Positions 1 to 12,681 of a stretch of 64,000 nucleotides of DNA are shown one piece after another. This DNA is from Siphonodentalium dalli (Eukaryota > Mollusca > Scaphopoda > Gadilida > Siphonodentaliidae). Both the position numbers and the translations under genes were made by a program. The DNA is taken from the NCBI GenBank assembly GCA_032622095.1, contig CP136068.1, positions 161,963,465 through 162,027,464 of the forward strand, in the 5' to 3' direction. Position 1 is the first letter of the stretch; the number at the start of each line of letters is the position of its first letter. The notes beneath the pieces were generated by a model. That model was given only the letters and a program-made list of their open reading frames with translations. It did not search any database and was not told the origin of the DNA.

Positions 1-3000
1 CCTACGTATGTCCCGATCCGGTTAAAGACACCTACGTATGTCCCGATCCGATTAAAGACACCTATGTATGTCCCGATCCGATTAAAGACGCCTACGTATG
101 TCCTGATCCGATTAAACACACCTACGTATGTCCCGATCCGACTAAAGGCACCTACGTATGTCCCGATCCGACTAAAGGCACCTACGTATGTCCCGATCCG
201 ACTAAAGGCACCTACGTATGTCCCGATCCGACTAAAGGCACCTACGTATGTCCCGATCCGACTAAAGACACCTACGTATGTCCCGATCCGATTAAAGACA
301 CCTACGTATGTCCCGATCCGGTTAAAGACACCTACGTATGTCCCGATCCGGTTAAACACACCTACGTATGTCCCGATCCGATTAAAGACACCTACGTATG
401 TCCCGATCCGGTTAAAGACACCTACGTATGTCCCGATCCGATTAAAGACACCTACGTATGTCCCGATCCGATTAAAGACACCTACGTATGTCCCGATCCG
501 ATTAAAGACACATACGTATGTCCCGATCCGGTTAAAGACACCTACGTATGTCCCGATCCGATTAAAGACACCTACGTATGTCCCGATCCGGTTAAAGACA
601 CCTACGTATGTCCCGATCCGATTAAAGACACCTACGTATGTCCCGATCCGATTAAAGACACCTACGTATGTCCCGATCCGGTTAAAGACACCTACGTATG
701 TCCCGATCCGATTAAAGACACCTAAGTATGTCCCGATCCGATTAAACACACCTACGTATGTCCCGATCCGATTAAACACACCTACGTATGTCCCGATCCG
801 ACTAAAGGCACCTACGTATGTCCCGATCCTACTAAAGACACCTACGTATGTCCCGATCCGACTAAAGACACCTACGTATGTCCCGATCCGATTAAAGACA
901 CCTACGTATGTCCCGATCCGGTTAAAGACACCTACGTATGTCCCGATCCGATTAAAGACACCTACGTATGTCCCGATCCGATTAAACACACCTACGTATG
1001 TCCCGATCCGAGTAAAGGCACCTACGTATGTCCCGATCCGATTAAAGACACCTACGTATGTCCCGATCCGATTAAAGACACCTACGTATGTCCCGATCCG
1101 ACTAAAGACACCTACGTATGTCCCGATCCGATTAAAGACAAATACGTATGTCCCGATCCGATTACAGACACCTACGTATGTCCCGATCCGATTAAAGACA
1201 CCTACGTATGTCCCGATCCGACTAAAGACACCTACGTATGTCCCGATCCGATTAAAGACACCTACGTATGTCCCGATCCGAGTAAAGACACCTACGTATG
1301 TCCCGATCCGATTACAGACACCTACGTATGTCCCGATCCGATTACAGACACCTACGTATGTCCCGATCCGGTTAAAGAGGCCTACGTATGTCCCGATCCG
1401 GTTAAAGAGGCCTACGTATGTCCCGATCCGAGTAAAGACACCTACGTATGTCCCGATCCGATTACAGACACCTACGTATGTCCCGATCCGATTAAAGACA
1501 CCTACGTATGTCCCGATCCGGTTAAAGACACCTATGTATGTCCCGATCCGGTTAAAGAGGCCTACGTATGTCCCGATCCAAGTAAAGACACCTACGTATG
1601 TCCCGATCCGATTACAGACACCTACGTATGTCCCGATCCGATTAAAGACACCTACGTATGTCCCGATCCGGTAAAAGACACCTACGTATGTCCCGATCCG
1701 GTTAAAGAGGCCTACGTATGTCCCGATCCGATTAAACACACCTACGTATGTCCCGATCCGATTAAAGACACCTACGTATGTCCCGATCCGACTAAAGGCA
1801 CCTATGTATGTCCCGATCCGATTAAACACACCTACGTATGTCCCGATCCGGTTAAAGACACCTACGTATGTCCCGATCCGACTAAAGGCACCTATGTATG
1901 TCCCGATCCGATTAAACACACCTACGTATGTCCCGATCCGGTTAAAGACACCTACGTATGTCCCGATCCGACTAAAGGCACCTATGTATGTCCCGATCCG
2001 ATTAAACACACCTACGTATGTCCCGATCCGGTTAAAGGCGCCTACGTATGTCCAGATCCGATTAAAGACAACTATGTATGTCCCGATCCGATTAAAGACT
2101 CCTATGCATGTCCCGATCCGATTACAGACACCTACGTATGTCCTGATCCGATTAAGGACACCTATGTATGTCCCGATCCGATTAAATACACATACCTATG
2201 TCCCGATCCGAGTAAATACACCTAAGTATGTCCCGATCCGATAAAAGACACCTAAGTATGTCCCGATCCGGTTAAAGACACCTACGTATGTCTCGATCCG
2301 ATTAAAGACGCCTACGTATGTCCCGATCCGGTTAAAGACGCCTACGTATGTCCCGATCCGGTTAAACACATATACGTATGTCCCGATCCGATTAAAGACA
2401 CCTACGTATGTCCCGATCCGGTTAAAGACGGCTACGTATGTCCCGATCCGGTTAAACACATATACGTATGTCCCGATCCGATTAAAGACACCTACGTATG
2501 TCCCGATCCGGTTAAAGACGCCTACGTATGTCCCGATCCGGTTAAACACATCTACGTATGTCCCGATCCGGTTAAACACACCTACGTATGTCCCGATCCG
2601 GTTAAAGACACCTACGTATGTCCCGATCCGGTTAAAGGCGCCTACGTATGTCCAGATCCGATTAAAGACACCTACGTATGTCCCGATCCGATTAAACACA
2701 CCTACGTATGTCCCGATCCGGTTAAAGGCGCCTACGTATGTCCAGATCCGATTAAAGACAACTATGTATGTCCCGATCCGATTAAAGACTCCTATGCATG
2801 TCCCGATCCGATTACAGACACCTACGTATGTCCCGATCCGATTAAGGACACTTATGTATGTCCCGATCCGACTAAAGACTCCTATGTATGTCCCGATCCG
2901 ATTACAGACACCTACGTATGTCCCGATCCGGTTAAAGACACCTACGTATGTCCCGATCCGACTAAAGACTCCTATGTATGTCCCGATCCGATTACAGACA

Positions 3001-3925
3001 CCTACGTATGTCCCGATCCGGTTAATGACATCTACGTATGTCCCGATCCGATTAAAGACAAATACGTATGTCCCGATCCGACTAAAGACGCCTACGTATG
3101 TCACGATCCGGTTAAAGACACTTATGTATGTCCCGATCCGACTAAAGACACCTACGTATGTCCCGATCCGACTAAAGACACCTATGTATGTCCCGATCCG
3201 ATTACAGACACCTACGTATGTCCCGATCAGATTAAAGACACCTATGTATGTCCCGATCCGATTAAATACACATACGTATGTCCCGATCCGATTACAGACA
3301 CCTACGTATGTCCCGATCCGATTAAGGACACTTATGTATGTCCCGATCCGACTAAAGACACCTACGTATGTCCCGATCCGACTAAAGACACCTATGTATG
3401 TCCCGATCCGATTACAGACACCTACGTATGTCCCGATCCGATTAAAGACACCTACGTATGTCCCGATCAGATTAAAGACACCTATGTATGTCCCGATCCG
3501 ATTAAATACACATACCTATGTCCCGATCCGAGTAAAGACACCTAAGTATGTCCCGATCCGACTAAAGACACCTACGCATGTCCCGATCCGATTAAAGACA
3601 CCTACGTATGTCCCGATCCGATTAAACACACATACGTATGTCCCGATCCGGTTAAAGACATCTACGTATGTCCCGATCCGATTAAAGACACCTACGCATG
3701 TCCCGATCCGATTAAACACACCTACGTATGTCCCGATCCGAGTAAAGGCACCTACGTATGTCCCGATCCGGTTAAAGACATCTACGTATGTCCCGATCCG
3801 ATTAAAGACAAATACGTATGTCCCGATCCGACTAAAGACGCCTACGTATGTCCCGATCCGGTTAAAGACACCTACGTATGTCCAGATCCGATTAAAGACA
3901 CCTACGTATGTCCCGATCCGATTTA
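1..3925. repeat. 30-bp satellite array, about 131 copies, cut by the left window edge
   Basis: Head-to-tail 30-bp monomers beginning cctacgtatgtcccgatccg and ending in a variable 10-bp tail, with almost no indels. Variation is concentrated at monomer positions 21-23 (att, gtt, act, agt) and 25-30 (aagaca, aacaca, aggca, agagg), with occasional acg to atg changes that look like CpG decay. Higher-order blocks are visible, for example a 90-bp triplet repeated from 1801. Because 30 is a multiple of three, long frames stay open on both strands (TYVPIRLKTP on plus, YVGVFNRIGT on minus). I treat these as by-products of the period and not as genes. The array ends near 3925, so its full length is unknown. 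Confidence 0.97.
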
Positions 3926-4084
3926 ACACAATATTAGTCCGCATTTCCAAATGTTATGCACTATTGTGTCACTTACGCTTAGAGTCACTTTCTTTAATTC
4001 ATACTTTCAACAATCAAACCAAGCACATTCTAAATAATTCAATCAGGTGGCATGGAAGGAATACACTGATGGACTAGTATGCCG

Positions 4085-4555
4085 CATATATGGACTGTTA
4101 ATTTCCAAATTGAATTGACGGTGGTTCACAATAGAGACCTTTCGCAAAATCACTATTACGATTACGGATGGGATATATTGTCCTATAGTAATGTGGACAC
4201 CACCACAACTTGCATACGACGGTTTTTATTGGTGAGACGGCATATGCCCCACTATATTCAGTAACACATATATTTGATGGAAAAGTAATGTATGTCTCTT
4301 TCAGAACCAATGTTGGTAACCGTATGTTATACATATAATGTTGTAGCGTCCCCAAGCAGAACCGGTGGCACATCCTTGACACATCTGCACACAATTAATC
4401 TGCGTGGGGTAAATTTCGTCTCACATAAGAACCGCCGTGCGTAAAGATCGAAGTTTTTGCCGTATACTGGCAGGATATTGTCCATATCCGTAATCGTAAT
4501 CGTGATTTTCCGAAAGGTCTCCATTAGTGAAAGTCACTTGAATCTATAAAATTTG
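4085..4555. mobile_element. Imperfect inverted-repeat element (MITE-like)
   Basis: The left arm around 4125-4200 (agagacctttcgcaaaatca) is matched in inverse by the right arm around 4460-4525 (gtgattttccgaaaggtctc). A second matching block is the acggatgggatatattgtcc region against ggatattgtccatatccgt. The arms are diverged and about 120-150 bp long, with a loop of about 170 bp. It lies exactly between the two satellites. No coding capacity or clear target duplication was seen. Confidence 0.6.
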
Positions 4556-4559
4556 GCAA

Positions 4560-5920
4560 CTTTTAATATGCCGTTAACTGGAATGTGCCACTCTCAATTA
4601 ACCAGAATGTGCTGCTCGCAATTAACTGGAATGTGTCACTCGCAATTAACCTGAATGTGTCAGTCGCAATTAACCGGAATGTGCCTCTCGCCATTAACCG
4701 GAATGTGCCACTCGCAATTAACCAGAATGTGCCAATCGCAATTAACCGGATGTGCCACTCATAATCAACAGGAACGTCCCACTCGCAATTAACCGGAATG
4801 TGTCACTCGCAATTAACCGGAATGTGGCACTCGCCATTAACCGGAATGTGCCACTCGCCATCAACCGGAATGTGCCACTCGCCATTAACCGGAATATGTC
4901 ACTCGCAATGAACCTGAGTGTGCCACTCGCCATTAACCGGAATGTGTCACTCGCAATTAACCGAACAATGTCACTCGCAATTAACCGGAATGTGTCACTC
5001 GTAATTAACCGGAATGTCCACTCGCAATTAACTGGAATGTGCCACGCCATTAACCGGAATGTTCCACTCATGGTAAACCGGAATGTACCACTCGCAATTA
5101 ACCGGAATGTCCACTCGCAATTAACTGGAATGTGCCACGCCATTAACCGGAATGTGCCACTTGCAATTAACCTGAATATGCCACTCGTAATTAACTGGAA
5201 TGTGCCACGCCATTAACCGGAATGTGCCACTCGCAATTAACCGGAATGTGCCACTTGCAATTAACTGGAATGTGCCACTCGCAATTAACCAGAATATGCC
5301 ACTCGCAATTAACCGGAATGTGCCACTCGCAATTAACCAGAATGTGTCACTCGCAATTAACCGGAATGTGCCACTCGCGATTAACCAAAATGTGCCACTC
5401 GCAATTAGCCAGAATAAGCACTCGCAATTAACCGGAATGTGCCACTCGCAATTAACCATAATGTGCCACTCGCAATTAATCAGAATGTGCCACTAGCAAT
5501 TAGCCAGGATGTGCCACTCGCAATTAACCGGAATGTGTCACTCGCCATTAACCGGAATGTGCCACTCGCAATTGACTAAAATGTGCCACGTCATTAACCG
5601 GAATGTGCCACTCGCAATTAACTGAAATGTGCCACGTCATTAACCGGAATGTGCCACTCGCAATTAACCGGAATGTGCCACTCGCAATTAACCGGAATGT
5701 GCCACGTCATTAACCGGAATGTGCCACTCGCAATTAACCGGAATTTCCACTCGAAATTAACCAGAAAGTGCCACTCGACATTAACCGGAATATGCCACTC
5801 GCAATTAACCGGAAAATGCCACTCGCAATTAACGTGAATGTGCCACGCCATTAACCGGAATGTGCCACTCGCAAATAACCAGGAATGTGCCACTCGCAAT
5901 TAACCGGAATGTGCGTTTAT
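4560..5920. repeat. 24-bp satellite array, about 56 copies
   Basis: Monomers of the type cgcaattaaccggaatgtgccact repeat head to tail. The commonest length variant is a 22-bp unit reading ccacgccattaaccggaatg, interspersed from 5040 onward. Frames stay open on both strands because the main period is a multiple of three, but 22-bp units and single-base indels break them. No gene is called. Confidence 0.95.
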
Positions 5921-5927
5921 TACTACA

Positions 5928-6685
5928 TGGTTTACGTCGACGTACGGTTTCCTTACTCTGTTATATCGGACGGTGTAAACCAACCGCTCATTTAAAATCA
6001 CAAATGTTGGTAAAATTGTGAAAGTAGCAAGATTTATTCCATAAGAACAGTATATTCGTTTTGAACTCCACAACAGTTGTCAGCTGAAATAAGTAATTTA
6101 ATGACATTTTATCACAATGTTTCACAATTTCAAATTAATACGAAATCATTCGACATCGAGAACTTCGTATAATAGTTCGTATCTTCGCTATAGATGTAAA
6201 CAAGAGTGGATATGGCGTGGCCAAACACGTCCGTGGTAATTTCAACAAAGGGCTATAACTCTGGTAAAATTGTTTGGCGGAACCCAAATTAGAACTTAAC
6301 CTGTAGACCTGTTGGCAAGTAAATTATACTAAACCCACATACCAAATTTCATTCCATTCAGATTAGGCTTACTAAAGTTAACATCCGGAAACAAAAAAAA
6401 TCGAACGGACCAATAACTAGATACGTCCGTTTTCTTTTTAAAAAAGGGCGTACAAAAACAGACATACTGTTACTTCCAATTACACGGAATATTATGTGCT
6501 TAATTTAAGACAACAGTTATATTATAATACATCATCCTGACCGTAATATATCAGGTTTTCCCAACAATGTAGCAGTTTGTAATTGTATGATAAAGTCGAT
6601 TAAAATTGACGACCAATGCCGCCACTTGATATGGTCGTAAAGTACGCTATAGGAGAGTAAGGCATTCGTACGTCGACGCAAACCA
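5928..6685. mobile_element. Non-autonomous DNA element with about 30-bp terminal inverted repeats
   Basis: The left end tggtttacgtcgacgtacgg and right end cgtacgtcgacgcaaacca are inverted copies that continue through ccttactct / agagtaagg. The spacing is 758 bp. No transposase reading frame is visible, so this looks like an internally deleted or non-autonomous copy. It abuts the end of the 24-bp satellite. Confidence 0.7.
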
Positions 6686-7803
6686 GAATTTTGTTTTAAC
6701 CATATACCAATTTCACTAGCTGGCTACGTCGAATAAACTTGGGCTACTCGATAGCCCCAGACACCGACCAGTGTAGGACCCAAGTGCGGGGAAGTACACA
6801 CACACTTTTGTTAGGTTTGGTTGGTGATGATGTGGGTCGAATTGATCAGCCCCAAACACAGTGGCAACGATAACTAAAGTCGAATTCATGGTAGCGCTAT
6901 TTATTGCACAATACGATTGACCAGATGGGAGCCAACCTGTTAACTATATACATGTACATACTCCTCAACCTGTTAACTTTAAATACATGTACATAAGCAT
7001 AAACATGTGGGAATTATACGTATTACATTTCAATATATAACTCATGTTCCGATGAATTTAATGTTTGCGAACAAATCCACTTTTTTCTGCATGCATCACG
7101 ACCGACGGCGATTTCTGTCTCCTTTGATCTTATTCGTGTTTTTTTTTATCAGCTTATGTATAAAATCAATAACAATGGTACTGTGTTAACTCTGTTTAGT
7201 CAATGCGAGCAAAACCACCCGTATACGATATGCGCAAAGTACCAACACATAAGAAACTGGTAAAATATTTCTAGGGCTCGTCCATGCAGGGTCAACTTAA
7301 TTTTTCCGAAATTCGTACCGGCCTCATGAGAGTTAAAGATGCATAATCCGAATTAACGCTCGCAAATTACTATGTCCTTGGGTTAGGGGGTCAAAAATAT
7401 TTGATTCGAGTCGAGGAACCCATGCACCAATCCAAGTTCAGAGTGATCAGATATCGATTTTTGAAGTCTATTATTTTTCATCACCGATAATTTTTAGTGG
7501 CCCAGTAAAAAATCGACGAGAAGAGGGTGGGACCAAATTGCGGATGAAGATGGATAACACTAAAATCAAGTGGCTTTCTTGTGTCAGATATTTGACAAAC
7601 CGACAAAATTTCGTTGAACAAAATGTTGATATATAACAGGTTTTGGGCAAATTTATATGATAGTTGCGGGCAATTAATCGATTCCGATAACTGAAGCGGC
7701 ATTTAAAAAACAGTTGTGGTTGTTGGAATCTGATGATATGGGGACCATCGAATCGGATTGAGGACCTTTAACACAAGTTTGTCGTTCATGTCATATATTT
7801 AGA
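6686..7803. other. Stretch with no recognised gene
   Basis: AT-rich sequence with scattered catgtacata words. The short open frames here, such as the plus frame at 7007-7189, have no recognisable motif, no splice context and no codon bias that I can see. Confidence 0.5.
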
Positions 7804-8165
7804 GGATATTACTTGGTTGGTTTGGTTTAGGCCCTATATCAGACCGAGGTAACCACAGGTTGATATGAGGTTACCGATGGCTGATATCAGGCCTATACTA
7901 TCAAATCAAACGAGTAATATCCTATTTATTAATTAGATCGCCTCTTAGTAACCGACAATGTAAAATGAGTAACGTCACAAGAATCGATGTGCGCACATTA
8001 TGTAGCAGCGAAGTAAATTTACAACATGACGTAAAACCATGTTACTCGGATTTGTGATGTCATCAAAGGATATTACTGAAATAGGTGATGTCTTAAAATG
8101 ATATTACTCGGTCTAAGGCCATAATGAAGTAAAAATTCACATTATTCGATAACAGGCCGTTCTGA
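7804..8165. mobile_element. Dispersed palindromic repeat, family D, copy 1
   Basis: It starts ggatattacttggttggttt, and the mirror-image end aaacgagtaatatcc lies at about 7922, so the first 120 bp fold back on themselves. The remainder carries repeated 'gtaatatca...acgacatcac' blocks. Two further copies lie at 39,715-40,373, the second running up to an NWD-like splice donor. No protein is encoded. Confidence 0.65.
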
Positions 8166-8863
8166 ACACAAATGTAATATGGAATTAGTAAGAACAATAC
8201 AGGCCACTGGGACGAATTACCTCCAACATTGCAAGGCGAATTAGCCAGCTTATGAACGCACCTAACGTGCGTTATATATATAATGTGCATTCAAACGTGA
8301 TTGAGTTCAGACACGAGTTGTAGTTCTTAGATATACATGTATGTCAATATGATTTCAGATGGACAAACACATCTTGATAATACAGCATAGTCAATGTAAT
8401 TATATAAGGCTATAGACATAATAATTATAGCTACATGTGTAATCGTTAGCCATGTTCAGTTAGGCGTACGTTTGATATAAAAGAATATCACAATATACTG
8501 TGGCAAATTTAGATAATGGGCGACGACGGAGCCGGAGCCCATTAACTGGTATTCGCCTCAGTACACTCTTAAAACAACTGTATGCTAGATCCACACAATC
8601 ACCACACAGTTTGTATTCGCCCTGTACCTTTCCGAAATCACAAAACACCACACTGTTGTCCCCATTCTAATTCTCTTCGAACTTAAAACTTCATTTCTAC
8701 ACACACCTGCGGCTGCCTTTTAATTACCAACGAAACGCGCATAGCCAAAGAAAATATTCAGCCAAATCACGACTTCTTGATTTAAATTTAATGCGCTCGA
8801 TAATATGTAGCCTCCACATTAACATCGCTCTTATCGTTAACAGTGCTGATAAAGATGAAAAAT

Positions 8864-9321
8864 GTGACCCGCCATATCAAATCCAGTCGTAAGTCGGGAT
8901 TTTGTTTACCCTGTGCCAATGTATTCTCTTATATATGTGAGTCGACCACAGGTCGCCTCGCATATATAAGAAAATGCATTGGCCTAACAATTTTTTACAA
9001 TTTTAATAATTTTGTCTTGTACTCTTTAACAATTTTATAATTTCACCCATACAGAGCCCCAGACAAACATGAGCAGACGACACTCTTCTATCTGCTTCTA
9101 TATATGTGTGGGGCTCCCTGCAGGGTAATCGATGTTTTTTATTTTATGTCCTAAAAATTGTAAGAAACATTTATTTAAAAACAATGATACAAAATTGTTA
9201 GGCCAATGCATTCTCTTATATGTGCGAGGCGACCTATGGTCGACTCGCATATATAAGAGAATGCATTGGCACAGGGTAACACAAATCCCGACTTACGACT
9301 GGATTTGATATGGCGGGTCAC
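8864..9321. mobile_element. MITE, outer family A, 458 bp with 4-bp target duplication
   Basis: Terminal inverted repeats begin gtgacccgccatatcaaatc and continue through ccagtcgtaagtcggga; the right end is the exact inverse. Flanking aaat occurs on both sides (8860-8863 and 9322-9325). The interior is the double-hairpin cassette (8909-9276), which also occurs in other outer elements. A near-identical full copy lies at 63,473-63,928, where the flanks are atat/atat. Confidence 0.88.
8909..9276. repeat. Double-hairpin cassette, copy 1 (nested in family A)
   Basis: Two near-perfect palindromes of about 70 bp, each with the core gccaatgcattctcttat, cap the cassette as inverted copies (ccctgtgcc at the left, ggcacaggg at the right). 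Between them lies an AT-rich spacer containing a third short hairpin around the gagccccag / ctggggctc type sequence. No coding sequence is present. Confidence 0.85.
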
Positions 9322-10254
9322 AAATTGCCGCCTCGAATATAAATAAATATGCTCACAACAATTTGTTCCCGCATGTACTTGGTGTCTTTTTCAGATGTTT
9401 ATCACTTTACAAATTGCGGTTTTTATTCGACCGCGAACTTGAAGTTGAATTAAAAAAATGGAAAATTGTTTACTCATTGAGATGTGTATATCGCATCGTA
9501 TCTGTCAGGGTTTCATGCCGAGACATTTTGTCAAATGATATCGAGACAATTATACTTGGGCGATAATGCGGTGAGGTCTTTTGTGATTTCTGAAAGTATA
9601 TCGGGTGAATGTGCTGACTGTAAAATTTCGACAAAAGCGACGCCGCTGTTATGTTTATGTAGCAACCTATAGGTAACGGGAGTCAGCTGCATAATCGTGG
9701 AGAGGAATGGAACAATGAACGGAGCAGCAGTTGTAGTAGGGCGCGAAGCGCCCAGGATGGTCGAAAAGATTGAGCTGAAAATGAACGAAGCTGGATGGGC
9801 GAGGTGCTATATAGTATTGGCGTGTAGGAATATCTACCATCGGAGAGGTGAACGGACTACCCATGCGTCAGTTTATTGATTATTACCCCCCCCCCCGCAA
9901 TGATGTTTCATGGGGCATATTGATAGAATAGCGTTCAATAGACATATGAATTGTTTTGCCAATTATTAATGGTAAAATCCGCGGTCTATGGTGCCATAAT
10001 AGTGCATTTATCTCGCAAAGTATGGCCCACACACAGGTGAGTGTATTGTTAAGATGTCTGCTATATTTTTCGCGGGCATTTCGTCATAGAAAACCATAAT
10101 TATGGTGCCAGAATATGAACGGTGACATGTGTATAAAATGCTGATTTACAAAAGCTAACGACATGAGTAAAATTCATTTTCCCTTCAGATATACCTGTAT
10201 GATTGATTATTGTGAGATAATTGAATGGTATTTACAGGCAGATATCGGTATATA
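9322..10254. other. Stretch with no recognised gene
   Basis: Contains a C run at about 9886-9896 and small unremarkable open frames on both strands (9363-9879) that overlap each other. I see no domain, splice pattern or repeat that explains it. Confidence 0.45.
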
Positions 10255-10800
10255 CACTGCCAAAAATATTTTCTCAATTCAGGAAAAAAAAAATCTTGAA
10301 ATGAGAAATTATCTTGGGAGAATAGCTAGAAAAATAAGAAAAACATATTTTCTAGGTCAAGAAATGAAAGGGTGGAAAAATTTCTTGTCTGAGAAAATTT
10401 CTTTAAGAAAACACAGTAATCTTAGTAAGAAAATCCTAGTAAAAAAATCTTAGTATAGATTTTTTTTCTTAATGTAGGAAAGATTGTTTTTCTCACATAA
10501 GTTTATTTTTCTTGAAATAAGATAAGTTTAAGATACTGCGATTATCTTGGGAGAATAGCTAGAAATTTAAGAAAGCTATACAATTAATCTAGAACAAGAA
10601 ATTATATTTTCTATAGTTAGAAATATCGTCAAGATATTTTTTCTTAAGTGATGCCAATTTTTTCTAGAATGAGATTTTCTCAAGCAGGAAAATAAATCTA
10701 AGTAAGGAAAACAAGTTTTCTTAACTAGGAATATTTTCCCCAATTAGGAAAGATACATTAGAAAACAATTCTTAATTAAGAAAAACATTTAATTTTAAAT
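10255..10800. mobile_element. A-rich MITE-like element with TA-flanked end, copy 1
   Basis: It starts TA|cactgccaaaaatattttct and runs into sequence dominated by alternating aagaaa and ttttctt words that can pair along its length. The family is recognised from the copy at 22,880-23,180, whose right end ttttggcagtg|TA is the inverse of this left end. The right terminus of this copy is not clear. TA flanks suggest Tc1/mariner-type mobilisation, which is inference. Confidence 0.6.
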
Positions 10801-10911
10801 TAATATATAATTTCAATTGTGTTTTAAAATATACAATTGACATTTATTCTGAATATAAAAACTTCTTTGTAAATATCATTGTTAAATGTATAATAGAGAC
10901 AATAAGGGGGC

Positions 10912-11412
10912 TTAAAGGCACGGGAGGCCTTAGTTGTCGAAAATATTCATATTTGTTTCAATCACCGTAAACAGAAAAACATTAAAACGCATAGAGTTTT
11001 GTTCATATATACCATGACCATCGCGTAAACAGCATGCTATCATAAAGACCTACTATATTTTACCTAAGCAGGAGCCTGATTGTGTTACAGAAGGCAGCAC
11101 AGTGTTACTGGTTAATCACACACAAATCATATAAATGCTCTTTATTCGTTCCATATCAAAATTCAGCAACAATGAACGCTCTTTATGTTTACCATCATAA
11201 TATAAACAAACACCAGGAAAGTACCTTTTTATGCTTTTGTTTACATAAGAATGGTCAAACATATGACAATAACATACTGTTTATGCGATATTTCTTATTT
11301 GTATACGGACAAAGTCTGTCTACATTTTAATATTCTTTCTGTTTGTGGCGGTTTTTGACCGGTGGAAATATTTTCACAGCATACCCACCGCCAAGGCCTC
11401 CCGTACCTTTAA
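10912..11412. mobile_element. TTAA-bounded inverted-repeat element (piggyBac-type target), about 500 bp
   Basis: The ends read ttaaaggcacgggaggcctt and aaggcctcccgtacctttaa, inverted copies with one mismatch, each with TTAA at the extreme end. The TTAA target is the hallmark of piggyBac-family elements, but no transposase is encoded here, so the assignment is inference. Short frames inside (11,082-11,330) have no recognisable domain. Confidence 0.65.
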
Positions 11413-12082
11413 ACTTTAAATATACAATCAACAATTTCTCGTTACAGTTATGGGTTTCTAAAATTGCAAGAGGCCAAACAAGATACTGTGTACATTCGCG
11501 AAATGAAACTATACAAAGTACCTGTATCTTGTTCTGCCTCTTAAAATTGTATAAACCTATATATGCAACAAAAACTATATTGATTGCTAATAATTACATC
11601 CCGACACATGATTTTCAATATATTTATAGAAAGAGTTACCTCAAATCTGTCGGTTGCTAAAAAAATATATAACAATTTCTGTTATTTGAGTATCCAGTTC
11701 AAACGATAGGAAAAAAAATCATCACACATGACAAAACAAGCACTGTATGTGCCTTAATAAACATCGTAACCCTGTATTTTTAAATGCACATATTCTAGGA
11801 CGGGTGATGTGTAATAAACACAGAAAGACACTTGTATTAATGGATTTGTTGATACGGCACTTGTGCCATTGAGGAAAGATAGAACTCTAGGGTGTGCTGT
11901 TCATTCCGTCATTGTGCGCTAGCACTCGTGTCATATCAACAAACCCATAAACAAAATTGTGTAATTCTGTGTATATACAGCATGGTTTCAATAGCTGTTT
12001 CATGAATCATGCAGATTGCAGGTTTACTGTTCAGGTACTAGCCCAAGTCTTTTCGGTATGCAACAGCTTGAGATATCGAATA
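11413..12082. other. Intergenic stretch containing one hairpin
   Basis: No gene is recognised. Positions 11,837-11,950 form an imperfect palindrome: ttaatggatttgttgata pairs with tatcaacaaacccataa, and the central ggcacttgtgcc folds further. This is probably another small MITE relic. Confidence 0.5.
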
Positions 12083-12222
12083 CAGTAATGCCCCCGAGTA
12101 TAATCGACTCCTTAAACACAGTAGAATTATGGGTAACTTTTCAGGATTTAGTCGGAAATATGGCTTGTTGCCATTCATCGGAAAGCTCTCTGAGAGCTTT
12201 CCGATGAATGGCAACAAGCCTC
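12083..12222. mobile_element. Palindromic MITE, cagtaatgccc family, 3'-truncated copy
   Basis: It begins TA|cagtaatgcccccgagta and contains the central inverted core ttgccattcatcggaaagct / agctttccgatgaatggcaa. It loses the outer right arm after gaatggcaacaagcc. It is the same family as the complete element at 12,496-12,679. Confidence 0.75.
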
Positions 12223-12495
12223 ATTTTAACAGTGATGTTTATCAGAATTGCTAGCATGCAATGCCATTCTTTCATATAAATTACTCACAAAATATCAAAA
12301 GACCAGATGTGAGTATAATATAAATTTATCACCCCATTTTATGCAGGGATACATAAAATAAACATAACATATGTTACTAGTATGCTTTAAAGTCAACATT
12401 GACAATTAAAGGTAAACAATCTCTCCATGGTCTCCATATCATCAGATTCTAAGAACAACATTTCTTAATCAATTAATTACCAAAACATAATGCTA

Positions 12496-12679
12496 CAGTA
12501 ATGGCCAAAGTAATCGACCACTTAACCACAGCTGAATTATGGGTAATTTTTCAGGATTTAGTCGGAAATATGACTTGTTGCCATTCATCGGAAAGCTCTC
12601 CCCAAGAGCTTTCCGATGAATGGCAACAAGCCATTTAATTCTGCTGTGGTTAAGTGGTCAATTACTTTGGGCATTACTG
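12496..12679. mobile_element. Complete palindromic MITE, 184 bp, TA target
   Basis: A near-perfect palindrome from cagtaatggccaaagtaa to ttactttgggcattactg, flanked by TA on both sides (12,494-12,495 and 12,680-12,681). The core is ttgccattcatcggaaagct and its inverse around 12,600. This is the form expected of a Tc1/mariner-type MITE. It has no coding capacity. Confidence 0.88.
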
Positions 12680-12681
12680 TA

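Noticed and set aside
1-3925. CRISPR-like regularity
   Set aside because: There are no unique spacers; the whole monomer repeats, and the genome is eukaryotic.
64-4077. Very long plus and minus open frames of 10-residue repeats
   Set aside because: They arise from a 30-bp satellite with period divisible by three; open frames exist on both strands and there is no start context or gene structure.
4742-5899. Open frames rich in NRNVPLAI / TFRLIASG repeats
   Set aside because: Frames over the 24-bp satellite, on both strands, broken by 22-bp units.
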